A stretch of DNA of 11,127 nucleotides from an uncultured Succinivibrio sp. (lineage in GTDB: Bacteria; Pseudomonadota; Gammaproteobacteria; Enterobacterales; Succinivibrionaceae). Position 1 is the first letter of the stretch. The number at the start of each line of letters is the position of its first letter. The translations under genes and the position numbers were made by a program. The DNA lies in NCBI GenBank assembly GCA_902772715.1, contig CACYBT010000055.1, forward strand, positions 1 through 11,127, given 5' to 3'. This document shows, one piece after another, positions 1 to 5,926 of the stretch. Under the pieces are notes generated by a model. The model was not told the DNA's origin. It ran no database searches and worked only from the letters and a program-made list of their open reading frames with translations.

Positions 1-759
1 CTGCTGCCGATTATTCCTTCTATCGTTGCCGTTTTGCATATCACGGTTGGAATTGACACCATTCTCGATTAGCTCACCATTGGCCTCACGTTCTTTTTGT
101 TCCTGGTATTCACGTATACGGGTCTCGGTGGCAGTATAACTAGGAACTTCACCACCCTGCTGATTGACTCGTCCCTGCTGATTTTGTGTTGCATACTGCT
201 GAGAACCCGCAGGTACCTGCTGCAGCTGTCGCTGATACTGTGGCAAAGGAGGCAGAGTCATGGAACCGGCATTTAATAGTGCACTGCCGACACTCATATC
301 CTCGCGCGCAATTTCTGAATCAGGAGGAATTCTCAATGTTGTTCTGACAAGATTATTGACATTACCGCCAGCAAAAGCACGTGGATTATAACGGTAAATG
401 GACGCAATTACCTGAAATTCATTGATATTAGGATTAGCCTGCGCATAACGGTGGGCCACCGACCAGATAGTATCCCCAGGCTTTACGTTATAAGTACGTA
501 AAGCACTGCCATTCCCCTGAACCTCATTTTGATAAGCCTCATTATTCTGATACTGAGGATAGTTCTGTGGATAATAATTCTGTGCAGAAGATTGATTCTG
601 TCTTGAAGGACGGCGTTGTTGTCTTACAGGAGCTGTGGTCTCAACATCTGGTCCCTGAATCGTAATGGTAAAGGTACCGTCGTCATCAGCAGGTAGTACC
701 GATAACGGAAGTAGACAACTCAATACAAATATAAAAATGGATTTTTTAATCCCTTGCAT
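1..759 (-). CDS. fimV: FimV-like LysM-domain protein (N-terminal 253 residues; 3' end outside window)
   Basis: The frame is open from an ATG at 759 to the window edge. Residues 1-24 form a Sec signal peptide (Lys5-Lys6, hydrophobic core, likely cleavage after VLPA), so the product is exported. Residues 25-85 are a low-complexity linker rich in Gln, Asn, Tyr and Pro. Residues 87-146 form a LysM-type module with YNVKPGDTIWSVA, followed by the FimV-core features IASIYRYNPRAF, a GN-N-L turn and LRIP. Beyond it lies more Gln/Asn-rich sequence. FimV-family proteins bind peptidoglycan through LysM and organise polar machinery and type IV pili; that role is family knowledge, not shown here. The position just downstream of usg matches the asd-usg-fimV-truA order of many gammaproteobacteria. 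Oddity: the roughly 130-residue domain that usually precedes LysM in FimV is missing. An AGGGG motif lies 12 nt before the start. An alternative is a generic LysM protein, but the synteny favours FimV. Confidence 0.82.
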   Translation of the reverse strand, partial: MQGIKKSIFIFVLSCLLPLSVLPADDDGTFTITIQGPDVETTAPVRQQRRPSRQNQSSAQNYYPQNYPQYQNNEAYQNEVQGNGSALRTYNVKPGDTIWSVAHRYAQANPNINEFQVIASIYRYNPRAFAGGNVNNLVRTTLRIPPDSEIAREDMSVGSALLNAGSMTLPPLPQYQRQLQQVPAGSQQYATQNQQGRVNQQGGEVPSYTATETRIREYQEQKEREANGELIENGVNSNRDMQNGNDRRNNRQQ

Positions 760-788
760 ACAAAACTTGCGCCCCTTTAACAGAGTTA

Positions 789-817
789 ATTATAACCTAA
801 TTTATATGCGTCAAAAT
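789..817 (-). promoter_or_regulatory. Putative promoter for the fimV-like gene
   Basis: A perfect TATAAT lies on the minus strand at 794-789, about 30 bp before the fimV-like ATG. The -35 is ambiguous: TTTTGA at 16-bp spacing (816-811), or the better hexamer TTGACG at only 14 bp (814-809). The leader would be about 23 nt and would include the AGGGG ribosome-binding motif. This suggests the gene can be transcribed separately from usg. Confidence 0.4.
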
Positions 818-828
818 TTAGCAAGATC

Positions 829-849
829 GCAATTTTATTAAGAAATTGC
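829..849. repeat. 7-bp perfect inverted repeat in the usg-fimV gap
   Basis: GCAATTT (829-835) and AAATTGC (843-849) flank a 7-nt loop. On the minus strand there is no U-run after the stem, so this is not a typical intrinsic terminator for usg. It sits just upstream of the putative fimV promoter and could be an operator or simply A+T-rich chance symmetry. Confidence 0.35.
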
Positions 850-864
850 ATATTCCGTGCAAGT

Positions 865-1869
865 TTATTGATTTTTTCTAAAAAGTCTTAATAACTCCAC
901 CAAGACATAAGCCTCACCTATACGGGTATTATCAATCATAACCGTAAAGCTATAGCGTTTACCACTGAGGCTCTCCCGACGAATTCTTGACACTACAATC
1001 TTTCTCTCATTAACAATATTTTCTACAGGAGAAAAAGCCTCATCCGGTTCTTTGACTGTCACCTGCTCCTCATTATTTAGAATTTCTCTAATAGAATCAA
1101 CACTGACACTGTCATTAAAATCCACAGTACAGCACAGAGTATGTCCGTAAATCACAGGAACCTGCACTGCCGTTACACTAAAACCGTCCTTAAATACTCC
1201 CAAAAGAGTTTCCACCTCGGTTTTAATAACGTGTTCATGTGTACTCAAACCATCATCATCGAGATCACCTATGTAGGAATGCAGATTGAAAGCACACTGA
1301 GCCTTAAAACCTTCATGATCCGGAGCCATACCGTTCAATAACTGCATGGTTTCATTCACCAGAGTTTTGGTACCAACTTCTCCATGCTCCGAAAAGGACT
1401 CTAAGGCCACCACATTACATCTTATAATTTCATATTCATCATCCAAAACCTTTAATACATGGCACAAAGCCACAGTTGAGGCTAAAGGCGGAATGCCAAG
1501 TTTTAAAGCAAGAGCCTTTTTCATATCAAAAGGATTAACGGATGGCAAGAGCGTTACAGCATCTGCAGTACCACTGTAAAGATTACTGTTATCAATGACA
1601 AAACATCCCTGCTCTCGGGCTTTGTCAATCCAGCGTATACTCTCATCCTTTGGACATAGCAGCAAAAGTACATCTGCCTTTGAGAAATCAAAAGTAGTAA
1701 TGGGGGTCACAAGATAATTCTGCCCTTTGACACTTACAGCATCATATTCACCTTCAAAGACACTCAGAGGATAAATCATATCCACAAAAGACTCTTCTTC
1801 ATCTAGAGTCTCAAAAACAAGTTTACCTATATCCGTATCATAACCATATACAGCAAGTCTAAAAGCCAT
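865..1869 (-). CDS. usg: Usg-1-like protein, inactive aspartate-semialdehyde dehydrogenase homologue
   Basis: This 334-residue protein has the aspartate-semialdehyde dehydrogenase fold signatures and matches E. coli Usg in layout. It has an N-terminal nucleotide-fold strand and turn (AVYGYDTDIG, residues 6-15), the VIDNSNLY segment (91-98), LLPSVNPF (107-114), and QVPVIYGH (236-243). True dehydrogenases carry a catalytic Cys in an NCST-type motif. Here the motif reads LAST, with Ala130 in that place. The substrate-binding Arg, seven residues before the conserved His, is Gln236, as in E. coli Usg; His243 is kept. The glycine-rich dinucleotide loop is also eroded. The protein is therefore very unlikely to be a dehydrogenase. 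Its true role is unknown even in E. coli. The ATG at 1869 is preceded by AGGA at 6-nt spacing. The fimV-like gene follows 105 bp downstream on the same strand. Confidence 0.9.
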   Translation of the reverse strand: MAFRLAVYGYDTDIGKLVFETLDEEESFVDMIYPLSVFEGEYDAVSVKGQNYLVTPITTFDFSKADVLLLLCPKDESIRWIDKAREQGCFVIDNSNLYSGTADAVTLLPSVNPFDMKKALALKLGIPPLASTVALCHVLKVLDDEYEIIRCNVVALESFSEHGEVGTKTLVNETMQLLNGMAPDHEGFKAQCAFNLHSYIGDLDDDGLSTHEHVIKTEVETLLGVFKDGFSVTAVQVPVIYGHTLCCTVDFNDSVSVDSIREILNNEEQVTVKEPDEAFSPVENIVNERKIVVSRIRRESLSGKRYSFTVMIDNTRIGEAYVLVELLRLFRKNQ

Positions 1870-2040
1870 ATCCTATCCTAATTACCAAAATTTAATAAAA
1901 TATAAAACACGCAATATAACTTCATTAAGTCATCGCATTGAGATGTTATTCGACATACAAGCCATACAAATAAATCAGTGCAAACATGGTAATTTATTTC
2001 AAAAGACATGACTTAAATCACGATCATACAGAGAAAAAAT

Positions 2041-2053
2041 CATCAATTTTTTA
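2041..2053 (+). promoter_or_regulatory. Candidate IHF binding site upstream of ihfA
   Basis: The bases CATCAATTTTTTA match the IHF consensus WATCAANNNNTTR at every defined position except the first (C instead of A/T). Dense A/T tracts flank it. It lies about 225 bp upstream of ihfA, and also upstream of the divergent usg gene. IHF is known to repress its own himA promoter in E. coli, so autoregulation is a reasonable inference. Short consensus matches do occur by chance in A+T-rich DNA. Confidence 0.45.
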
Positions 2054-2176
2054 AAAAATGAGAGTTACAACGTAGTTTATTTTTTAAATTTATATTATAT
2101 TACAATGCATAAGTATTTAAGATTGAATTTTTCTAGATTTTTATTTTTGGATACTGTTCTGTTTTATTTACTCCAC

Positions 2177-2208
2177 TTGACATGTGTGTACTTTTAATCT
2201 GGCAGATA
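2177..2208 (+). promoter_or_regulatory. Possible ihfA promoter (-35 TTGACA)
   Basis: A consensus TTGACA occupies 2177-2182, about 95 bp before the ihfA start. No good -10 hexamer is seen at 16-18 bp. The nearest A/T-rich candidate is CAGATA at 2203-2208 (20-bp spacing). Treat it as a tentative promoter. Confidence 0.3.
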
Positions 2209-2277
2209 GTTCGTCAATTCATGAATTTAAAAAAATCAGCACTTTGTCTAAAGTAGTTCATAAATAAGGATTGATAT

Positions 2278-2568
2278 ATGGCATTAACTAGAGCAGATAT
2301 TGCAGAGCATCTGATGTTTAAATTGGCTATTGCAAAGCCTTTAGCGCAGAGTCTCGTAGATAGTTTTTTTGAAGAAATTGCATCTAACCTTGAAGCAGGA
2401 CAGATGGTCAAACTGACTGGATTTGGCAATTTTGAGCTAAAGCAGAAAAATGCAAGACCTGGAAGAAACCCCAAAACAGGAAAAGAAGTTACCATTTCCT
2501 CCCGCCGGGTTACTACATTCAGAGCAGGACAGAAACTGCGCAATCGCATCGATCAGGAAAACGTCTAA
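2278..2568 (+). CDS. ihfA: Integration host factor alpha subunit
   Basis: The 96-residue product aligns along its whole length with E. coli IhfA (99 residues). Recognisable segments are MALTRADIAE at the start, the helical DSFFEEI region (28-34), VKLTGFGNFEL (44-54), the DNA-inserting arm RPGRNPKTGKEV (60-71) with the intercalating Pro65, and RRVTTFRAGQKL (76-87). With IhfB it forms a heterodimer that bends DNA sharply at specific sites in recombination, replication and transcription. The alpha subunit is favoured over HU or IhfB by the MALT start and the GFGNF and NPKTGKE wording. AAGGA at 2266-2270 sits 7 nt before the ATG. In E. coli ihfA follows pheT; here no pheT is adjacent and the gene appears to be a single transcription unit ended by a small hairpin. 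Confidence 0.97.
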   Translation: MALTRADIAEHLMFKLAIAKPLAQSLVDSFFEEIASNLEAGQMVKLTGFGNFELKQKNARPGRNPKTGKEVTISSRRVTTFRAGQKLRNRIDQENV

Positions 2569-2603
2569 TCATCTAGTTGCTGCTTAACTTCTTATATTAA
2601 ACT

Positions 2604-2624
2604 TCATGCGGCATGATTTTTTTT
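2604..2624 (+). terminator. Weak intrinsic terminator after ihfA
   Basis: A 5-bp stem, TCATG (2604-2608) and CATGA (2612-2616) with a CGG loop, is followed at once by eight T residues (2617-2624). The stem is short but the T-run is good, and the position 35 bp after the ihfA stop fits. Confidence 0.5.
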
Positions 2625-3051
2625 GTTGTGCATAAACCATAATATAAGACGCAACCTGAAAGTCTATAAGTGTCATCAAGCCTGTTTTAGATTTCTTTCT
2701 TGGACTTGATGATCCTAAAATAAATTTCCTAAAATTCATTAAGTTCCCTACTTGCTCTCTTTTGTTCTCATCTTGTTACACTTCACAGCCTTTAAAGAAA
2801 TATAGGCTCATTAAATATTTTGGTGGGATCAGTAAATTAGTTAAGAACAAGCTAATTGATAATACACGCCAAAACCATTTCTTCTAGCATTTTAGAAAAG
2901 GTCTTGTTTATGCTAAGGTGGTATAGTCTTAGGAATGCTAATCCCTAAGAATTAATTACAGAACCATTATTTTTTCGTAATTGATTGTCCATACCATATG
3001 GTTATTGTCATACTTTTATAAAAAAAAGAATATTTTGTAAATGAGATGTTC

Positions 3052-3057
3052 TATAAT
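3052..3057 (+). promoter_or_regulatory. Putative -10 element of the HPr-gene promoter
   Basis: A perfect TATAAT lies 93 bp before the HPr start codon, in an A+T-rich tract. No good -35 is visible 17 bp upstream (AATATT at 3029-3034). Transcription from here would give a leader of about 80 nt that includes the GATCCC/GGGATC hairpin. Confidence 0.4.
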
Positions 3058-3072
3058 AGGGGTAACGGTTTG

Positions 3073-3095
3073 GATCCCTCATAAAACAGGGGATC
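3073..3095 (+). promoter_or_regulatory. Leader hairpin upstream of the HPr gene
   Basis: GATCCC (3073-3078) and GGGATC (3090-3095) can form a perfect 6-bp stem with an 11-nt loop, extendable by a U-A pair with one bulged G. It lies just downstream of the putative start site and is not followed by a T-run, so it is not a terminator. It may stabilise the mRNA or act as an operator. Confidence 0.35.
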
Positions 3096-3144
3096 ACGAT
3101 TTGTTTAGTATACAGTTAACATCTTATTTAGGAAAAACACTGTT

Positions 3145-3405
3145 ATGGAAAAACTCGTTTACAGAATTAAAGACAGAGATGGTGTTCATGCACGTCCTGC
3201 AGGTGCCATTTTAAAGGCTATCAGTGATTACAAATCGACAATCACGCTTATTTATAAAGACCATCAAATAAATCTTAAAAATGGTATTTTTGGATTTTTA
3301 GGTTTAGGTATTCGCTTTGATGATGAGATCTATCTGCACATTCAAGGAGAAGATGAAGAAGAATGTGCTATAGGTGTAAGGCGTGCATTTGAAGAAAATC
3401 TCTAG
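3145..3405 (+). CDS. ptsH: HPr-family phosphocarrier protein (solitary)
   Basis: This 86-residue protein has the normal length of HPr. The phosphorylation site is intact: DGVHARPAGA, with His15 at the canonical position and Arg17-Pro18 after it. His15 normally takes phosphate from enzyme I and passes it to EIIA. The C-terminal HIQGEDEEEC segment and final helix are also typical. The NLK segment leading to the second site resembles Gram-positive HPr more than E. coli HPr. However, the regulatory Ser46 is absent: the stretch reads K45-N46-G47-I48-F49-G50, apparently with one extra residue. There is no ptsI or crr beside it and a strong terminator follows, so it is monocistronic. It could be the only HPr of the cell or a regulatory paralogue (NPr-like). 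AGGA at 3130-3133 lies 11 nt before the ATG. Confidence 0.9.
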   Translation: MEKLVYRIKDRDGVHARPAGAILKAISDYKSTITLIYKDHQINLKNGIFGFLGLGIRFDDEIYLHIQGEDEEECAIGVRRAFEENL

Positions 3406-3440
3406 TATAGTTCTCTAAAGTTATAGCTGTTTTTAAAATG

Positions 3441-3466
3441 TACCCTCCACAGAGGGTATTTTTTTT
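3441..3466 (+). terminator. Strong intrinsic terminator after the HPr gene
   Basis: A perfect 7-bp stem, TACCCTC (3441-3447) and GAGGGTA (3452-3458) with a CACA loop, is followed by eight T residues (3459-3466). It ends the HPr transcript 36 bp after its stop codon. Confidence 0.9.
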
Positions 3467-3704
3467 CCTTTCCCCATAAACAAAGGCCTTAACCACCCCA
3501 GACCTAAAACCAAATGCACTCTCTGTTTTCCGATACAGGTGAGTTAAACCATTTTCCATATTACTGACATGAACAGTTATTTCTGCAAACCATTTTCTAG
3601 CCTGGGCAGTTGTCGCACAGTGCATATGCTTCAAAAAAAAAACCGTCCTCTTCAATGTGAGCTAAACGGGGTTCATACCATAGTTTTGAGGAGCTTATAT
3701 CTGC
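3467..3704 (-). other. Intergenic stretch with unexplained coding-like segments and an A10 tract
   Basis: No intact gene is supported. On the minus strand, directly after the gpx stop (TAA at 3707-3705) and in the same frame, 35 more codons are open to a TAG at 3599-3597; they include a CDNCPG segment. In a second frame, from about 3655 leftward, another open stretch includes KWFAEI, a following SN, and SAFGFR. Both overlap a run of ten A residues at 3633-3642 (T10 on the coding strand), where a slip would join frames. It might be a decayed gene. The SN...AFGFR spacing is weakly reminiscent of ISL3-type transposase C-termini, but identity is not established and no terminal repeats are seen. 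Confidence 0.2.
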
Positions 3705-4250
3705 TTAAAGCAAAGATACTACATATTTCTCAAACTCTTCCATGTCATAGGTCGGCTCGAAACGGCCAACCACATTACCGCTCTTATCGATAACAAACTT
3801 GGTGAAATTCCACTTGATGTCAGGAGTGTTCTCATAATTAGGATCGACATTTGGCAGAATACCTCTTAAAATGTCGGCCATTTTACCTTCACCTAAGCCC
3901 TTAAAACCCTGCTGTGACTTCAGGAACGTATAGAGAGGCAATTCATTGGCGCCATTCACATCAGATTTTTTCATCTGCGGAAAGGTTTTATTGAAGTTTA
4001 AAGAGCAAAACTGATGAATCTCATCATCGGTACCCTTAGCCTGCTCTCCGAACTGATTGCATGGAATGTCCACAATTTCAAGCCCCTTATCATGATAATC
4101 CTTGTACATCTGCTCAAGAGGTGCAAACTGGGGAGTGAAACCGCAGGCAGTTGCAGTATTAACCACGACTACAACTTTACCTTTAAGATCAGCAAGATTA
4201 AATGGTTCCCCTGTTCTTGAGATCAAACTGAAATCATAAAAACTAGCCAT
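3705..4250 (-). CDS. gpx: Glutathione peroxidase family thiol peroxidase
   Basis: The 181-residue cytosolic protein (no signal peptide) reduces peroxides through a Cys. Signatures are NTATACGFTPQ with the peroxidatic Cys36, DIPCNQFGEQ (61-70) with Gln70, and WNFTKF (147-152) with Trp147 and Asn148, completing the usual Cys-Gln-Trp-Asn site. Cys82, in FCSLNF, is placed like the resolving Cys of thioredoxin-dependent members, so it probably uses thioredoxin rather than glutathione. The catalytic residue is Cys, not selenocysteine. Compared with BtuE-type enzymes it has an insertion of about 20 residues before WNFTKF (113-145). AAAGGA sits 6 nt before the ATG. It is the last minus-strand gene after the zinc-finger membrane proteins, 99 bp away, and probably has its own regulatory region. 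Confidence 0.96.
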   Translation of the reverse strand: MASFYDFSLISRTGEPFNLADLKGKVVVVVNTATACGFTPQFAPLEQMYKDYHDKGLEIVDIPCNQFGEQAKGTDDEIHQFCSLNFNKTFPQMKKSDVNGANELPLYTFLKSQQGFKGLGEGKMADILRGILPNVDPNYENTPDIKWNFTKFVIDKSGNVVGRFEPTYDMEEFEKYVVSLL

Positions 4251-4306
4251 AACAAATCCTTTTTGTTTTAATTCATATATTTTTCAAAACACTATGTATG
4301 CTCGCA

Positions 4307-4326
4307 CTCAAATCAGCAGATTTGAG
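4307..4326. promoter_or_regulatory. 20-bp perfect dyad upstream of gpx
   Basis: CTCAAATC (4307-4314) and GATTTGAG (4319-4326) form an 8-bp perfect inverted repeat around AGCA. It lies 57 bp before the gpx start and 24 bp after the stop of the preceding gene. On the minus strand no T-run follows, so a terminator is unlikely. A TTGACA hexamer lies on the minus strand at 4353-4348, but no good -10 is paired with it. An operator for gpx, for instance for a peroxide or redox regulator, is plausible but unproven. Confidence 0.45.
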
Positions 4327-4349
4327 ATTTTCATTATTTTCGCTTTTTG

Positions 4350-5909
4350 TCAATAATATTTTTGTGTGAGAACATAAACAAGAGTTTCAATAAAAAGAAC
4401 TCCGAAAAACATCACTGATGATCTAAGCATATCATATTTGGTATCTAAAAATTTGGAAATTTTTGTGAACGTTCTTGAAAACATAACAACTTCATACAGT
4501 TTTAAATTACGAGTAATGTAATAGGAAGTAAATATGGACAGCATAATGCTTATAAGCGGCGGCAGAAAAAACATCAGCAAATTATGAGAGAAAAAATTCA
4601 AGAAAAAGGTCATTCCCCAGATGAAGAGCGTAAGATAATCCCAGATTCTGCGTGTCGCCACTCCACGATATTTTAGATTACTTATAAAATTCACAAGATT
4701 ATAGCAAAACTCCTGTCCAAACTCCTCTGTCATCATATTATTGGTATGACTCAGAAGTTTACGCGACAGCAGGCGGGCAAGGCTATCCTTGCGTGAGGCC
4801 ACAATGTTTGCAAGTCGATCCTTTAGGGAATAGGCTTTGGGAATAAAGTTATCAGAGTTCCCCTTTTCCGATTTTTGATGACGGTAAACTCGGTCATAAT
4901 CACTCTCGTAGCCCTTTAAAAGACTGCATAAAAATGGCTTATTCACAATTTCAGAGAACAGCTCAATCTTTGCTTTCACATCTGAGGAGAGCGAACCTAC
5001 TCCGCATTCTTGCAGACGGATTTTTAAAAGCTCATAGGTATAATCAAGTACGTGAGGATAGCATAGAGGTATAAACTTGCTGTCTACCGCAAAAAAGCAC
5101 ATAGTCTGCGGGATAGAGCGCACATCAAAACGCAGGGCATTACAGCTGGTTTTTACCGCATAGGTCAGTTTATAGACGTCATTTTCTCCATACTCAGATG
5201 ACTTAAGCCCAAAAAAGAGCGAGGACAACAATTCTTCGTAGCAGGCATAATCCACAACCGGCACCGGAAATGAAGCAAGAGCATCGGAGTTACTAATTTC
5301 CACCTCTAATAAAGAGGTACTTTTAGCCAGAAGACATATTCTTTTATTGATGATAGCCCTGCCCTGAGCATTACAGGTAGTACATGGTACCAGTTTAGAC
5401 TGTCTGCAGGTGGGACATTCCACATAGCCATTACGCTGACAGAAAGAACAGCCGCCTTCCTGGCCCTGACAGGAAGGACAGAGAATTACCCCATAACCCG
5501 AGCAGTTAGGACACTGTATCTTCTTGCGTCCCTTACAGTCAGGACAAAGACATTCAGCCATCATATGTCTTGGAGAAATACGGTTTACTCTGTTTGCCAA
5601 AAGGAAAAGCTCACGGGCAGATCTCTTTTCAAGGCCATCTAAAAAAGGGCGTCTTAATTCCCTACTTTTTTTCAGGTCTTTTCTCTGCTCCTGCACAAAA
5701 TTACTGAGAGTTTCCTCATTTTCCACCGTTTCTTTTGAGGTGGTTGCAGCAACTACCCTGTCCTTTTCTTCAATCTCAAAAAACCAGTTTATTTTGAAAA
5801 CAAGCCGAACATCAGCACGCAGAGGCGCATAAAAATTAACCTCATCAAGATTCAATTTGATGGATCTTAAAAGATGCTGTAGTTTTCCGTTAATGCTCTG
5901 GGATCGCAT
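4350..5909 (-). CDS. Membrane-anchored DnaJ-type zinc-finger protein, no J domain (paralogue B)
   Basis: I do not recognise a named family for this 519-residue protein. Residues 1-115 are a soluble N-terminal region with a charged, probably helical part (about 58-110). Six CxxC pairs follow, starting at 122, 133, 144, 154, 165 and 176. They resemble the DnaJ cysteine-rich domain, but most glycines of CxxCxGxG are lost after the third pair. A central domain (about 190-400) precedes hydrophobic segments near 424-441, 444-465 and 497-515, so the protein is membrane-anchored at its C-terminus. There is no J domain, HPD motif or signal peptide. The C-terminal module shares motifs with the upstream neighbour: F-x3-F-x2-N-L (397-405) and TSxx[IL]T[KR]N (461-468). 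It starts 17 bp after that neighbour's stop, in an apparent operon. GGAG lies 12 nt before the ATG, a rather long spacing. Confidence 0.85.
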   Translation of the reverse strand: MRSQSINGKLQHLLRSIKLNLDEVNFYAPLRADVRLVFKINWFFEIEEKDRVVAATTSKETVENEETLSNFVQEQRKDLKKSRELRRPFLDGLEKRSARELFLLANRVNRISPRHMMAECLCPDCKGRKKIQCPNCSGYGVILCPSCQGQEGGCSFCQRNGYVECPTCRQSKLVPCTTCNAQGRAIINKRICLLAKSTSLLEVEISNSDALASFPVPVVDYACYEELLSSLFFGLKSSEYGENDVYKLTYAVKTSCNALRFDVRSIPQTMCFFAVDSKFIPLCYPHVLDYTYELLKIRLQECGVGSLSSDVKAKIELFSEIVNKPFLCSLLKGYESDYDRVYRHQKSEKGNSDNFIPKAYSLKDRLANIVASRKDSLARLLSRKLLSHTNNMMTEEFGQEFCYNLVNFISNLKYRGVATRRIWDYLTLFIWGMTFFLNFFSHNLLMFFLPPLISIMLSIFTSYYITRNLKLYEVVMFSRTFTKISKFLDTKYDMLRSSVMFFGVLFIETLVYVLTQKYY

Positions 5910-5926
5910 GTGCTAAGACATCTCCA

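Larger units (their letters stand above)
1870..2277. other. Divergent intergenic region between usg and ihfA (408 bp)
   Basis: No coding potential is seen. The DNA is strongly A+T-rich, especially 2030-2160, and must hold promoters for usg (leftward) and ihfA (rightward). It contains an IHF-consensus-like site at 2041-2053 and a perfect TTGACA hexamer at 2177-2182. I see no convincing -35/-10 pair for usg. Confidence 0.6.
2569..3144. other. Gene-free region rich in inverted repeats between ihfA and the HPr gene (576 bp)
   Basis: I find no credible protein gene, tRNA or rRNA here. Apart from the ihfA terminator it holds several dyads. These are TCATCAAG/CTTGATGA at 2673-2680 and 2705-2712; AATTAG/CTAATT at 2835-2857; TTCTA/TAGAA at 2882-2897; TCTTAGG/CCTAAGA at 2927-2950; AATTAC/GTAATT at 2954-2982; the palindrome ACCATATGGT at 2993-3002; and GATCCC/GGGATC at 3073-3095. 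There is also a direct repeat, TCCTAAAAT, at 2713-2721 and 2727-2735. The region could be the long regulated leader of the HPr gene, a small-RNA locus, or decayed DNA. Confidence 0.5.

Noticed and set aside
2264..2276. Second IHF-like site (TTGATA) just before ihfA
   Set aside because: The YAA half lies at the wrong spacing from TTGATA, so it does not fit the consensus.
2214..2549. 111-codon minus-strand open frame opposite ihfA
   Set aside because: It is the antisense shadow of the clearly real ihfA, and the translation has no recognisable motif.
2569..3144. CRISPR array, insertion element or replication origin in the gene-free region
   Set aside because: The repeats are short, unequal and irregularly spaced. 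No transposase, target duplication or DnaA-box cluster is seen.
3368..3655. 95-codon minus-strand open frame after gpx
   Set aside because: It has only a TTG start with no ribosome-binding site, runs through the HPr terminator, and overlaps the end of the HPr gene. It is kept only as a possible remnant.
5524..5832. 102-codon plus-strand frame inside paralogue B
   Set aside because: It is antisense to a protein with clear zinc-knuckle structure. The Ser/Arg-rich translation is typical of a shadow frame.
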